Source: B18-G2 sp964432835
GTDB lineage: Archaea > Thermoplasmatota > E2 > DHVEG-1 > B18-G2
Assembly: GCA_964432835.1 (NCBI GenBank)
Contig: CAYSPA010000001.1
Location: forward strand, 1 to 49,204
Reading direction: 5' to 3'
Length of the DNA: 49,204 nucleotides
The translations under genes were made by a program, and so were the position numbers. Shown in pieces: positions 31,761 to 39,935 of the stretch. The stretch's first letter is position 1. Each line of letters begins with the position of its first letter. The notes under the pieces are model-generated. The model was not told the DNA's origin, ran no database searches, and saw nothing but the letters and a program-made list of their open reading frames with translations.

Positions 31761-33076
31761 CACTCGGTGGACTTTCTCGATGCCGTCTCCTCCTGCCGAT
31801 TCACCCTGAGATACCTATTTACTATCTTTATGGCGCACAATTTTCCGCACATTGTACATGTTGATGGGTCTTCAAGAGGTGGCCTCCTTGACCTGTATTC
31901 CTTGGCTTTCTCAGGGTCTATAGCCAGTTCAAACATCCTTTTCCAGTCCAGTCTGTCTCTCGCTCTGCTGAATTCATCATCTATATCTTTATCTATTCCT
32001 CTCGCAAGATCTGCAGCATGAGCGGCGATTCTGGCAGTTATCACACCTTCCTTGACATCATTCACATCTGGCAGAGACAGGTGCTCTGCGGGTGTAACGT
32101 AGCAGAGAAAATCAGCTCCATAGTATCCCGCGATCGCCCCTCCTATTGCACCTACCACGTGATCATATCCGGGTGCAATATCTGTAACAAGGGGTCCGAG
32201 CACGAAATAAGGCGCATCATTGGTTACGGTCTTCATCACCCTGATGTTTGCTTCGATGTGATTCAGGGGCATGTGACCGGGTCCTTCTACCATTGTTTGA
32301 ACACCCTTTTCCCTTGCTCTCTCCACCAGTTCTCCGATTATAAGGAGTTCCTGAAACTTGGCTCTATCGTTGGAGTCTGCCGTCGCTCCGGACCTCATCC
32401 CATCTCCTAAGCTGAGGGTGAGGTCATACTCCTTAGCTATCTCAAGAAGATAATCAAAATTCTTGTAAAGGGGATTTTCCTCATCGTTATGTATTATCCA
32501 CGCGGTGTGAAAAGCTCCTCCTCTTGAGACCATAGGTATGATTCTCTCCTGTCTTTTCAATCTCTCCACACTCTCTTTTGTCACCCCAACATGGGCCACG
32601 GCAAAATCCACACCCTGTTTCGCCTGATGCTCAAAAACATTTAGCATATCGTCTTCACTCATATCGACTATACTGCCATATTTTTTTATAGCTTCAACCG
32701 CGGCCTGATAGATTGGCACGGTACCAAAAGGCACATCAACCACATCGAGAAGAGATCTTCTTATCTTATCTAGGTCTCCACCTGTTGATAAATCCATGAC
32801 CGCATGGGCTCCATATTTTATCGCTACTTTTGCCTTTTCAATCTCTTCTTCCAGATTACAGTGGTCTCTGGATGTTCCTATATTTGCATTGATTTTTACT
32901 CTCAATCCTTTGCCTATGCCAAGGGAACGTGGGGAATGTATCGGGTTGTATGGTATAACTATCTTTCCGGCGGCGACCCTCCGCCTTATGACTTCTACAT
33001 CGATATACTCTTCCTTTGCAACATCCTTCATCTGCTCCGTAATATGACCAAGTTTTGCTTCTGATATCTGGGTCAT
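31760..33076 (-). CDS. thiC: phosphomethylpyrimidine synthase ThiC
   Basis: 438 residues, typical for the archaeal form, which lacks the long N-terminal domain of enteric ThiC. The C-terminal iron-sulfur motif is CTMCGKLCAIK, giving C-x2-C-x3-C as in archaeal ThiC rather than the C-x2-C-x4-C of many bacteria. Other markers are NANIGTS, MDLSTGGD, RGGAFHTAW and EGPGHMPLNHI. It converts aminoimidazole ribotide to the thiamine pyrimidine with S-adenosylmethionine. The upstream gap is only 52 bases, so there is no room for a TPP riboswitch. Confidence 0.97.
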   Translation of the reverse strand: MTQISEAKLGHITEQMKDVAKEEYIDVEVIRRRVAAGKIVIPYNPIHSPRSLGIGKGLRVKINANIGTSRDHCNLEEEIEKAKVAIKYGAHAVMDLSTGGDLDKIRRSLLDVVDVPFGTVPIYQAAVEAIKKYGSIVDMSEDDMLNVFEHQAKQGVDFAVAHVGVTKESVERLKRQERIIPMVSRGGAFHTAWIIHNDEENPLYKNFDYLLEIAKEYDLTLSLGDGMRSGATADSNDRAKFQELLIIGELVERAREKGVQTMVEGPGHMPLNHIEANIRVMKTVTNDAPYFVLGPLVTDIAPGYDHVVGAIGGAIAGYYGADFLCYVTPAEHLSLPDVNDVKEGVITARIAAHAADLARGIDKDIDDEFSRARDRLDWKRMFELAIDPEKAKEYRSRRPPLEDPSTCTMCGKLCAIKIVNRYLRVNRQEETASRKSTE

Positions 33077-33098
33077 CTCAACCCTTTATACAGTAAGG

Positions 33099-33110
33099 AG
33101 TATATATCTT
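33099..33110 (-). promoter_or_regulatory. TATA box for thiC
   Basis: The minus strand reads AAGATATATACT, 23-34 bases before the ATG at 33076. The transcript is probably leaderless or nearly so. Confidence 0.5.
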
Positions 33111-33128
33111 TTTTATAGTTTTGAACTT

Positions 33129-34361
33129 TTACGGAAGCATCCTGGTTATCCAGACATTTCCCTCTCCATCCAAATCCACGGAAATCCTCTGTTCACCGTC
33201 TAGCCATGATATGGAGCCATTGACGGCACATTTTCCTACCTTGAAGCCAACATATGTTGGAAATTTCCACACCTTCTGATAGGTTGATGTAGTCTTTATA
33301 TCCAGGCTCATGGTGAGATCGATTCTTTCGAGCAGGATATTGTGTGTTTTCTTTGCCGAAAGATAGAATCTTGTTGGAAACTTCGTGAAGAGAAATATTT
33401 TCTCCGATGTCTTGGGTTCGAGGTTAAAAACTTTGAACTCCGTGACCGAGTCTCCTCCCGTGGATATTATGAGGGTTCCAAATGGATTTATACTGGCCAA
33501 TACTTTGGAGGATGGGTAGAATTTACTTATGTAGAGCACCCATCCGTTTGACAATCTAACCTGCATCCAGTCCCAGCCACCTATCAAGAACTTTCTCATG
33601 TAGATGGGCGACCAGGAATGCCCATGGAACCCGGTGCCTCCAACGCTGTAAGTTTTTCCGTCTATTGTTACCTGTCCACTGACCTCACATCCAAGTATAA
33701 CATAGCTTGCAAACTTACTCTTTGACTCGTTGAATAATCTCGTGTTAAATGTCCATATCGGAAGAGCATGGGCAAAGAAATCGAGATCTATAACAACTGT
33801 ATGCCCCGTATATCCCACATCCCTAGTCTCGGCATGAACATGCCATCTTGGATACTTCCCCTCTGCCCACGAGTTTCTGAATTTCACGTCAACGCCCGGG
33901 GTCGTCGCCTTCAGCGTCCCTCTGAAATCATTCTTCATCCCTCCATAAACGTTGCCACCATCATCATAGAGAACAACGGTTAGAAGGTCTGGTTTGAACT
34001 GCCCAAATAAATCACCATATGCCATGTGATTGAAACTTACTATAACCCCCCAGCCATCCAATTCAGAACTCTCGTTGAATATGGCGGAGAAGTACCACCA
34101 CTCTCTGTTCACCAGGATGGATTTGTAGTGACATCCCTCATCTATGGATGTCAGGGTTCTCCTTGAAGGTATGATAAAAGAAGATGGCGGCTCCGGGGGT
34201 TTCTGAACAGTGAGATTCTCCTGAGGAATCTGCTTCTCTACGGGTTCCTCCTCTATGACCTCTGGAGGAACGTATCCCGCCCTGTAGAAAAGAACAGAAG
34301 CAATCAGGACGGTTATGATCATTATTGCTAAGTCGGATTTCTTCATTTTCATACCCATCAT
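33129..34361 (-). CDS. secreted AttH/CrtC-like (lipocalin-like) protein
   Basis: 410 residues. A membrane anchor or signal lies at about 12-30, followed by a Pro/Glu-rich linker (about 32-60) and a large beta-rich domain. Features recalling the AttH / hydroxyneurosporene synthase-like family are REWWYFSAIF near residue 88, GWGVIVSFNHMAYG, GGTGFHGHSWSP near residue 240, and WDWMQVRLSNGW. Members act on hydrophobic substrates, for example in carotenoid hydration, but most are uncharacterised. The role here is unknown; it would sit outside the cell membrane. A TATA-like TTTAATAAATAAAA lies upstream on the minus strand. Confidence 0.6.
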   Translation of the reverse strand: MMGMKMKKSDLAIMIITVLIASVLFYRAGYVPPEVIEEEPVEKQIPQENLTVQKPPEPPSSFIIPSRRTLTSIDEGCHYKSILVNREWWYFSAIFNESSELDGWGVIVSFNHMAYGDLFGQFKPDLLTVVLYDDGGNVYGGMKNDFRGTLKATTPGVDVKFRNSWAEGKYPRWHVHAETRDVGYTGHTVVIDLDFFAHALPIWTFNTRLFNESKSKFASYVILGCEVSGQVTIDGKTYSVGGTGFHGHSWSPIYMRKFLIGGWDWMQVRLSNGWVLYISKFYPSSKVLASINPFGTLIISTGGDSVTEFKVFNLEPKTSEKIFLFTKFPTRFYLSAKKTHNILLERIDLTMSLDIKTTSTYQKVWKFPTYVGFKVGKCAVNGSISWLDGEQRISVDLDGEGNVWITRMLP

Positions 34362-34545
34362 TTAATTACAACTATTTGAATAATTCTCTGAAATTTTTAT
34401 TTATTAAAGCTTTTGTAACATCCGTTGCCTCCACGGAGAATATAAGGATGTTTGCCAAGGATAGATTCTCGAGATGACCCTCAAGGTACACAAAAGAACA
34501 AAGAGCAACTCTCTTCACAGGTCACTAGAATAGATCCGGCTCCAT

Positions 34546-35015
34546 GATGGTTGCATTCATTCTGATGCTTCAGCCGATTCGAGTTTTGACCTCATAGTGA
34601 TAGATTACTCAAGAGATGGAAGTGAGGAAGGCAGATATTCTCCTGATGAATTTCAGAAGACGAAGGATAAAGGAATCATACCCATAGCATATCTCAGCAT
34701 AGGCGAAGTGGAGGACCACCGATTCTACTGGAATGAAAGCTGGTACGAGAATCCCCCAGAATGGCTTGGAAGAGAAAACCCGGAGTGGGAAGGTAATTAT
34801 GCAGTGAAGTACTGGAGCAATGAACAAACCCGTGTTCAGTGTTGATTATGTAGATGATAGCTCTGGATATGCTGGCGAAAATAAACAGAGAATCGATGAT
34901 TACATAGAACTGTGCCGGAGGCAAGGGTTACATACCGTACGCTGCCCTATCAGATAGAGAACTTGACGAGATAAACCCAATTGAAGACATTCAACCCGGC
35001 ACTTCGAGCTCGTAA
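34546..35015 (+). pseudogene. remnant of a GH114 / TM1410-type glycoside hydrolase gene
   Basis: Three reading frames in order give recognisable family pieces. Piece 1 (about 34546-34815) has FDLIVIDYSRDGS, AYLSIGEVEDHRFYW and NPEWEGNYAVKYW, matching the N-terminal part of the family. Piece 2 (from about 34817, shifted frame) gives KPVFSVDYVDD, a late-barrel strand. Piece 3 (about 34926-35015, shifted again) gives GYIPYAALSDRELDEI and ends TAA. The middle of the barrel with the catalytic acids is missing, so this is a deleted and frameshifted gene. No intact gene lies in 34362-35059. Confidence 0.75.
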
Positions 35016-35028
35016 CAGAAAACATCAA

Positions 35029-35040
35029 CTATTTAATATG
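35029..35040 (+). promoter_or_regulatory. TATA box for the HD / citrate lyase operon
   Basis: CTATTTAATATG lies 20-31 bases before the ATG at 35060. The first gene is probably leaderless. Confidence 0.5.
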
Positions 35041-35059
35041 ATAGAGAAATTACGATTCG

Positions 35060-35587
35060 ATGACGCCAACAGAAGACCTTGAAAAGCTCATTCCCGAACT
35101 GCAGTGGATAGATGACGAAGATTTGAAGGAAAAGGTTATCAGAGTGTGGATAGAAGCTACAAGGAGAGGTGGATGGAATAATGTACAGGAAATTCCTTTT
35201 ACCCTATCTTTCAAGAACTCGGGAACACTGATCGAGCATACGAGGAGGGTCGCTAAACTGGTCAAAAGTGTGGCTTCACAGAGAGACGAGGAGATCAATA
35301 TGAACCATCTCATTGCTGGCGCCCTGCTGCACGATATCGGCAAAGCCCTGGAATACGAGAAAGTTGGAAACGAGATAAGGGTAAGCGAATACGGGAAAAA
35401 GGTGAGACACCCCATATCCGGAGCAAATCTGGCAAGAGAACTCGGTGTACCAGAGGAGGTTGCTCATATCATAGAGAGTCATTCTCATGAAGGGGACAAA
35501 ATGAAGAGGAGCAGGGAATCCATCATCGTTCATCACTGCGATTTCATCGATTTTGAGTTGAGGAGGAGAGAGGTTGAAGGAGATTAA
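35060..35587 (+). CDS. HD-domain phosphohydrolase
   Basis: 175 residues. The HD metal site is spread over LIEHTRRVAKLV near residue 57, ALLHDIGKALEYE near residue 93, RHPISGANLARELG and IESHSHEGD, the full set for a binuclear HD hydrolase. HD enzymes cleave phosphate esters of nucleotides and second messengers; the substrate is not evident. Its end overlaps the citrate lyase-like gene by 14 bases, so it is in that operon, but the functional link is unknown. Confidence 0.88.
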   Translation: MTPTEDLEKLIPELQWIDDEDLKEKVIRVWIEATRRGGWNNVQEIPFTLSFKNSGTLIEHTRRVAKLVKSVASQRDEEINMNHLIAGALLHDIGKALEYEKVGNEIRVSEYGKKVRHPISGANLARELGVPEEVAHIIESHSHEGDKMKRSRESIIVHHCDFIDFELRRREVEGD

Positions 35588-36707
35588 AGTTGGCACCGAA
35601 AACGAGAGGGATTGTCTTGTAACGGTCAGAGATGGTAAAGGCGTAAATATCAATGCCGAGGCAAAGGTGGAGCTGACCAGAGAAGATATCGTCGATGTCA
35701 TCGAGGAATGTATAAATCTCTACGATGTTGATAACATAAATGTAACGGTGCGAGAATTTGGCGCCCTCGATTACGTAATAAGAGCGAGAACCTGCTGCGC
35801 CCTCTACAAATTCACCGGAAAAAAGGTGAAAGAGGAGGTCTTCACCAGAAAAGAAACAGAAAGAGACAAACTCAGGAGAAGCAGGCTGTATGTTCCCGGA
35901 AACAACCCGAGATTGCAGATAAATGCGGGTATATTTGGAAGTGATTGTATCATTCTCGACCTTGAAGATTCCGTACCTCCCGAGCAGAAGGAGGCAGCCA
36001 GATTCCTCGTTAAGGAGGCGCTGAAAACCCTCGATTTTGAAGAGACGGAGGTGTGGGTGAGAGTGAACAGAGAGTTTCTCGAGGAGGATATCGAGCAGGT
36101 GCTCGTGGGAAATCCACACGGAATATGCCTGCCAAAAAGCGAGTGCGCGGAGGATGTAAAAGAGGTTGAGAGAATCATAGGGAAATACGAAAAGATGTAC
36201 TCCATAAAGGGTACAAAACTGATGCCAATAATAGAGAGCGCAAGAGGTATATTGAATCTCGAGGAAATCGCGGGAGCAAGTGATAGAATAGTTGCCCTCG
36301 CTTTTGGTGCCGAGGATTTCACCAGAGATATCGGAGGAGAGAAGAGCTGGGATACTTTACTGTATGCACGCTCAAAGCTCGTTACAGTTGCAAAATCCTT
36401 CGATATACAGGCTCTCGATACAGTTTATAGTAGAATTGATGATATCGAGGGGCTCATGGAAGAAACGAGAAGAATCATAAAGATGGGCTTCGATGGTAAG
36501 GGTGCAATCCATCCGGAGCAGATAAGATACATACACGAGTGCTTTACACCCACGGAAGAGGAAATCGAATATGCCAAGAGAGTTATGGAAGCTATAGAGG
36601 AAGCTAAAAAGCGAGGCCTTGGTACAATCTCTCTTGACGGTAGGATGATAGACAAACCAATCGTCAAAAGAGCGGAGAGAATATTGAGATTGGGAGGTGT
36701 GCTATGA
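35574..36707 (+). CDS. CitD-CitE fusion: citrate lyase gamma-like plus beta-like subunit
   Basis: 377 residues. Residues 1 to about 90 resemble the citrate lyase acyl-carrier subunit CitD (VGTENERD near the start, then FGALDYVIRAR). Residues about 100-377 are a CitE-type lyase (RRSRLYVPGNNPRL, IILDLEDSVPPEQK, LMPIIESARGILNLEEIA, AFGAEDFTRDIGG, GKGAIHPEQI). The serine that carries the prosthetic group in CitD normally lies in the GT-x-x-S-x-D context; here that position is Glu, so the usual modification looks impossible. TTG start after GGAGAGAGG. It overlaps the CitF-like gene by ATGA. Confidence 0.88.
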   Translation: MKEIKVGTENERDCLVTVRDGKGVNINAEAKVELTREDIVDVIEECINLYDVDNINVTVREFGALDYVIRARTCCALYKFTGKKVKEEVFTRKETERDKLRRSRLYVPGNNPRLQINAGIFGSDCIILDLEDSVPPEQKEAARFLVKEALKTLDFEETEVWVRVNREFLEEDIEQVLVGNPHGICLPKSECAEDVKEVERIIGKYEKMYSIKGTKLMPIIESARGILNLEEIAGASDRIVALAFGAEDFTRDIGGEKSWDTLLYARSKLVTVAKSFDIQALDTVYSRIDDIEGLMEETRRIIKMGFDGKGAIHPEQIRYIHECFTPTEEEIEYAKRVMEAIEEAKKRGLGTISLDGRMIDKPIVKRAERILRLGGVL

Positions 36708-38239
36708 TAAACGCTGCCGGTAGAGAAATACCATCAGAGCTTGCGGGAAGAAAACTCAAACCATACAGAGGTCCGTTTTCAACCCGTCCCTCCGGCAGGC
36801 GCAAGGCACCGAGGATAAAATTCCATGACCCGAGAAAAAGCAAGGTGCTTAAATCCATAAGAGAGGCGATCAAAAAGGTTGGTCTGAAAGATGGGGATAC
36901 CATCTCGTTCCATCATCACCTCAGGAACGGAGATCATGTTGTTAACATGGTACTTGATACTATAGCCAGGATGGGGATAAAAGATATTCGCTTGGCTGCC
37001 ACCGCTCTGTTTCCAATTCATGATAAGGTTATACAGCACATAAAGAACGGGGTTGTTACCAGAATAGAGGGTAGTATGAATGGACCGGTTGGGGCATTTG
37101 TATCGGAGGGAGGCAAACTGAAGGAGCCAGCCATCCTGAGGTCTCATGGCGGGAGAGCCAGAGCGGTTGCGAGCGGTGAACTGGATATAGATGTCGCTTT
37201 TATTGCTGCACCAATATGCGATGACTATGGTAATTGCAACGGAAGATATGGAAAATCAGCATTCGGTGCGATGGGATACGCTTACACAGATACTGTATAT
37301 GCAGAACATACCGTTGTTATAACGGATAATATCCAACCTTACCCCGTTACTCCTCCCATAGTCCAGCAGACCTTTGTGGATTATATCGTAAAGGTCGATT
37401 CGATAGGCGACCCTTCCGGCATCCAGACGGGAACTCTGAGGATAACCAGAAGTCCTGCCCGTCTCAAGATCGCAAGAGAAGCCATCAATGTCCTTGCGGC
37501 AGCTGGAATTCTGAAAAACGGCGTATCCATCCAAGCGGGTGCCGGCGGTATAAGTCTGGCTGCCACAAAGTTCGTACACGAGTACATGAAGAAACATGGT
37601 ATGGTCGGAAGCTTTGTTATGGGAGGGACAACCAAGTATGTCGTTGATATGCTGAGAGAAGGAACCATGATGAAGATACTCGATGGACAGACGTTTGATC
37701 TTGCTGCAATAGAATCCTTGAGAACCAACCCGATGCACGTTGAGATAAATAACACATTCTATGCCGATATCCATTCTGGCGGATGCGCCGTAGACAAGCT
37801 CGATGCGGCTTTTCTCGGTGGAACAGAGATAGATATCAACTTCAACGTGAATGTGAACACTCACTCGGACGGAAAACTTCTGCACGGTATAGGGGGTCAT
37901 CAAGACGTTGCGGCTGGGGCAGGGGTAACGATTTTGCTCATGCCCACAGTCAGGGGAAGGATACCCACGATAAGAAAAGAAGTTACAACCGTAACCACGC
38001 CGGGAGAAACAGTGGATGTTCTCGTTACTGAGAGGGGAGTCGCTGTAAATCCAAGGAGGGAAGATCTCATTGAAGACCTTAAGGGAAAGGTTCCGCTTGT
38101 TGATATCGAGGACCTTTACAAAAGAGTGAGAAGATTCTGCAAAGAACCAAGAGAACCAGAACTCGGAGATGAAATCGTTGCGATTATAGAATATAGAGAC
38201 GGAACGGTCATAGATGTCGTCAGGGCTGTGAAATCCTAA
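36704..38239 (+). CDS. citF: citrate lyase alpha subunit (CitF-like)
   Basis: 511 residues, usual CitF length. The N-terminal motif GREIPSELAGRKLKPYRGPF is typical of the family; further parts are ISFHHHLRNGDHVVN, GSMNGPVGAF, APICDDYGNCNG, AGAGGISLAATKFV and HGIGGHQDVAAGAG. CitF moves the acyl-carrier thioester onto citrate so that the CitE subunit can release oxaloacetate. No CitC, CitX or CitG gene is present in the window, so how the complex would be activated is open. Convergent with the small zinc-ribbon gene. Confidence 0.92.
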   Translation: MINAAGREIPSELAGRKLKPYRGPFSTRPSGRRKAPRIKFHDPRKSKVLKSIREAIKKVGLKDGDTISFHHHLRNGDHVVNMVLDTIARMGIKDIRLAATALFPIHDKVIQHIKNGVVTRIEGSMNGPVGAFVSEGGKLKEPAILRSHGGRARAVASGELDIDVAFIAAPICDDYGNCNGRYGKSAFGAMGYAYTDTVYAEHTVVITDNIQPYPVTPPIVQQTFVDYIVKVDSIGDPSGIQTGTLRITRSPARLKIAREAINVLAAAGILKNGVSIQAGAGGISLAATKFVHEYMKKHGMVGSFVMGGTTKYVVDMLREGTMMKILDGQTFDLAAIESLRTNPMHVEINNTFYADIHSGGCAVDKLDAAFLGGTEIDINFNVNVNTHSDGKLLHGIGGHQDVAAGAGVTILLMPTVRGRIPTIRKEVTTVTTPGETVDVLVTERGVAVNPRREDLIEDLKGKVPLVDIEDLYKRVRRFCKEPREPELGDEIVAIIEYRDGTVIDVVRAVKS

Positions 38240-38421
38240 TCCCTGGATGCCCCTTCGCTCTTTTGTTTTTCCAGGTATCTCTTCCTTATTTCCCTGGCGA
38301 GCTCACCATCCTCTATGACTAAAGCTCCTTCATATCCGCAATCTCTGCATCTCCATTTGCTCCAGGTCTGGGGCAAAACCCACTCTATGTTCGATGAACC
38401 GCAGTTTGGACAGTACTTCAT
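38236..38421 (-). CDS. small zinc-ribbon protein
   Basis: 61 residues. Four cysteines form a zinc ribbon: YCPNCGSSNIEWV and WRCRDCGYEGALV. A charged helical tail follows (LAREIRKRYLEKQK). Small proteins of this kind are common in archaea and of unknown role, possibly nucleic-acid binding. It ends convergent with citF, overlapping by four bases, and is divergent from the sulfation operon. Confidence 0.78.
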   Translation of the reverse strand: MKYCPNCGSSNIEWVLPQTWSKWRCRDCGYEGALVIEDGELAREIRKRYLEKQKSEGASRD

Positions 38422-38490
38422 TATGTAACACTATGGGTATCATACAATTTAAAAATTCCGCAGGAGAGCAGATAACATCCCATGGGGTAA

Positions 38491-38501
38491 CTTTTTATAC
38501 C
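38491..38501 (+). promoter_or_regulatory. TATA box of the sulfate-activation operon
   Basis: CTTTTTATACC predicts a start near 38520-38525, inside the palindrome at 38509-38524 and about 28 bases before the regulator start codon. Confidence 0.55.
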
Positions 38502-38508
38502 AGAACTG

Positions 38509-38524
38509 TAATTACATGTAATTA
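38509..38524. promoter_or_regulatory. 16-bp perfect palindrome, candidate operator
   Basis: TAATTACATGTAATTA is its own reverse complement. It lies just downstream of the TATA box and over the predicted transcription start of the operon whose first gene is a ribbon-helix-helix regulator. A repressor bound here would block polymerase or TFB. Autoregulation by the RHH protein is inferred. Confidence 0.55.
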
Positions 38525-38550
38525 AAAATAATTAAACCGGGGGTGAATGG

Positions 38551-38784
38551 TTGTCCGAAAAGAATGAGAAAAAGTTCACCACGATATCCATACCAACTGC
38601 TCTGGCGGAGAAGATAAAGAAGAAGATAGAGGGTACGGGCTTTCACTCCCTCTCATCGTATGTGACGTATGTTCTGAGGGAGTTGCTCGCCAGCATGGAA
38701 GAGGAGGGAGCGGGTGAAGCACTGACGAAGGAAGAAGAGGAGAAGATAAAGGAGAGATTGAGAGCCCTTGGTTATCTGGACTGA
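38551..38784 (+). CDS. ribbon-helix-helix (CopG-like) transcriptional regulator
   Basis: 77 residues. The N-terminal RHH fold is visible: a basic strand KKFTTISIPTALAEKIKKK followed by a turn (GTGFHSLSSYVTYVLREL) and second helix. A Glu-rich tail follows. The start is a TTG after a GGGGGTG site; the nearby ATG at 38547 is in another frame. It is 17 bases from the ATP sulfurylase gene and is a likely regulator of this operon, probably binding the palindrome upstream. Confidence 0.82.
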   Translation: MSEKNEKKFTTISIPTALAEKIKKKIEGTGFHSLSSYVTYVLRELLASMEEEGAGEALTKEEEEKIKERLRALGYLD

Positions 38785-38801
38785 TTGAGAGGGTGATTTG
38801 C

Positions 38802-39929
38802 GTGACAAAACCTCATGGAGGCAAACTGATCAACAGATGTGTGTTCAGGGATGTTGATCTGGATGATGCCAACGTTGTAAGAGTTAATGCGGATAGAGCA
38901 GAGGATATCGAGAATATAGCGCACGGCGTATTTTCTCCTCTCGAGGGATTCCTGTGTCGTAATGATCTGGAAAGCGTGCTGGACGATAAAAGATTGGACA
39001 ACGATATTCCATGGACGATACCCATACTCCTTGACCTCGATGAGAAAGAACTCGCCGGCGCAAAGGAAGGGGATACCATCTTTCTGGCACACGAAAATGG
39101 AATGGTATCGGAGATGGAAATCGAAGAGATATACACTATCGATAAAAAGAGGGTCGCGGAGAAGGTCTATGGAACCACAGATCCGTCTCATCCAGGAGTA
39201 AGCATGACCTTCAACATGAAAGACCTTATAATCGGAGGCAGAATAACTCTGCTGAAAGAAGGGAAAAAACCTTTTGATGAATTTCTCCTGTGGCCGAAGG
39301 AAACGAGGGTTCTCTTCAGGGAGAAGGGATGGAAGGAGGTTGTTGCTTTCCAGACGAGAAATCCTCCTCACATCGGACATGAATACGTTCAGAAAACGGC
39401 GCTGACCTTTGTAGATGGACTATTCATCAACCCTCTGATAGGCAGGAAGAAAAAGGGGGATTTCAGAGACGACGTTATACTTAAGGCATACGAGACACTC
39501 ATCCAGAACTATTACCCAAAGGACAGGGCTGTGCTGTCGATACTCTGCACCTCAATGAAATACGCGGGTCCGAGAGAGGCGATACACCATGCCATAATGA
39601 GGAAAAACTTCGGATGCACGCATTTCATAGTTGGTAGAGACCATGCCGGCGTTGGTAACTTTTATCCGCCTTACGCCGCTCACGAGATATTCAGAGAATT
39701 TCCGGACCTCGGAATTAAACCCGTGTTCTTCAGATCTTTCTTCTACTGCAAGAAATGTGGAGGCGTCGTGAACGAAAAGATATGTCCTCACCGCGGTGAT
39801 GATATCATCAACTTCAGCGGAACAGCCATAAGAAAGATGCTGAAAAATGGAGAGGTTCCACCATCTACGATGATGAGAAAGGAGGTCGCAGAAACAATCC
39901 TCGGATTTGACAGAATGTTCGTGGAGTGA
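38802..39929 (+). CDS. sat: ATP sulfurylase (sulfate adenylyltransferase)
   Basis: 375 residues from a GTG with a GAGAGGGTG site upstream; an earlier GTG at 38793 is possible. The protein begins TKPHGGKLINR, like other archaeal Sat proteins. The active site is FQTRNPPHIGHEY near residue 180, and the second motif is IVGRDHAGVGNFYPPY near residue 277. A zinc site CKKCGG ... CPH lies near residue 313, as in thermophilic Sat. It makes APS and pyrophosphate from sulfate and ATP. Neighbours point to further conversion to PAPS rather than reduction. Confidence 0.96.
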   Translation: MTKPHGGKLINRCVFRDVDLDDANVVRVNADRAEDIENIAHGVFSPLEGFLCRNDLESVLDDKRLDNDIPWTIPILLDLDEKELAGAKEGDTIFLAHENGMVSEMEIEEIYTIDKKRVAEKVYGTTDPSHPGVSMTFNMKDLIIGGRITLLKEGKKPFDEFLLWPKETRVLFREKGWKEVVAFQTRNPPHIGHEYVQKTALTFVDGLFINPLIGRKKKGDFRDDVILKAYETLIQNYYPKDRAVLSILCTSMKYAGPREAIHHAIMRKNFGCTHFIVGRDHAGVGNFYPPYAAHEIFREFPDLGIKPVFFRSFFYCKKCGGVVNEKICPHRGDDIINFSGTAIRKMLKNGEVPPSTMMRKEVAETILGFDRMFVE

Positions 39930-39935
39930 ATCGAT

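Noticed and set aside
33077..33128. TPP riboswitch before thiC
   Set aside because: The gap is only 52 bases and holds a TATA box about 25-30 bases from the ATG, leaving no leader.
38793..39929. ATP sulfurylase as evidence of dissimilatory sulfate reduction
   Set aside because: No aprAB, dsrAB, qmo or related genes are in the window, and the neighbours (APS kinase, sulfotransferase-like) point to PAPS formation instead.
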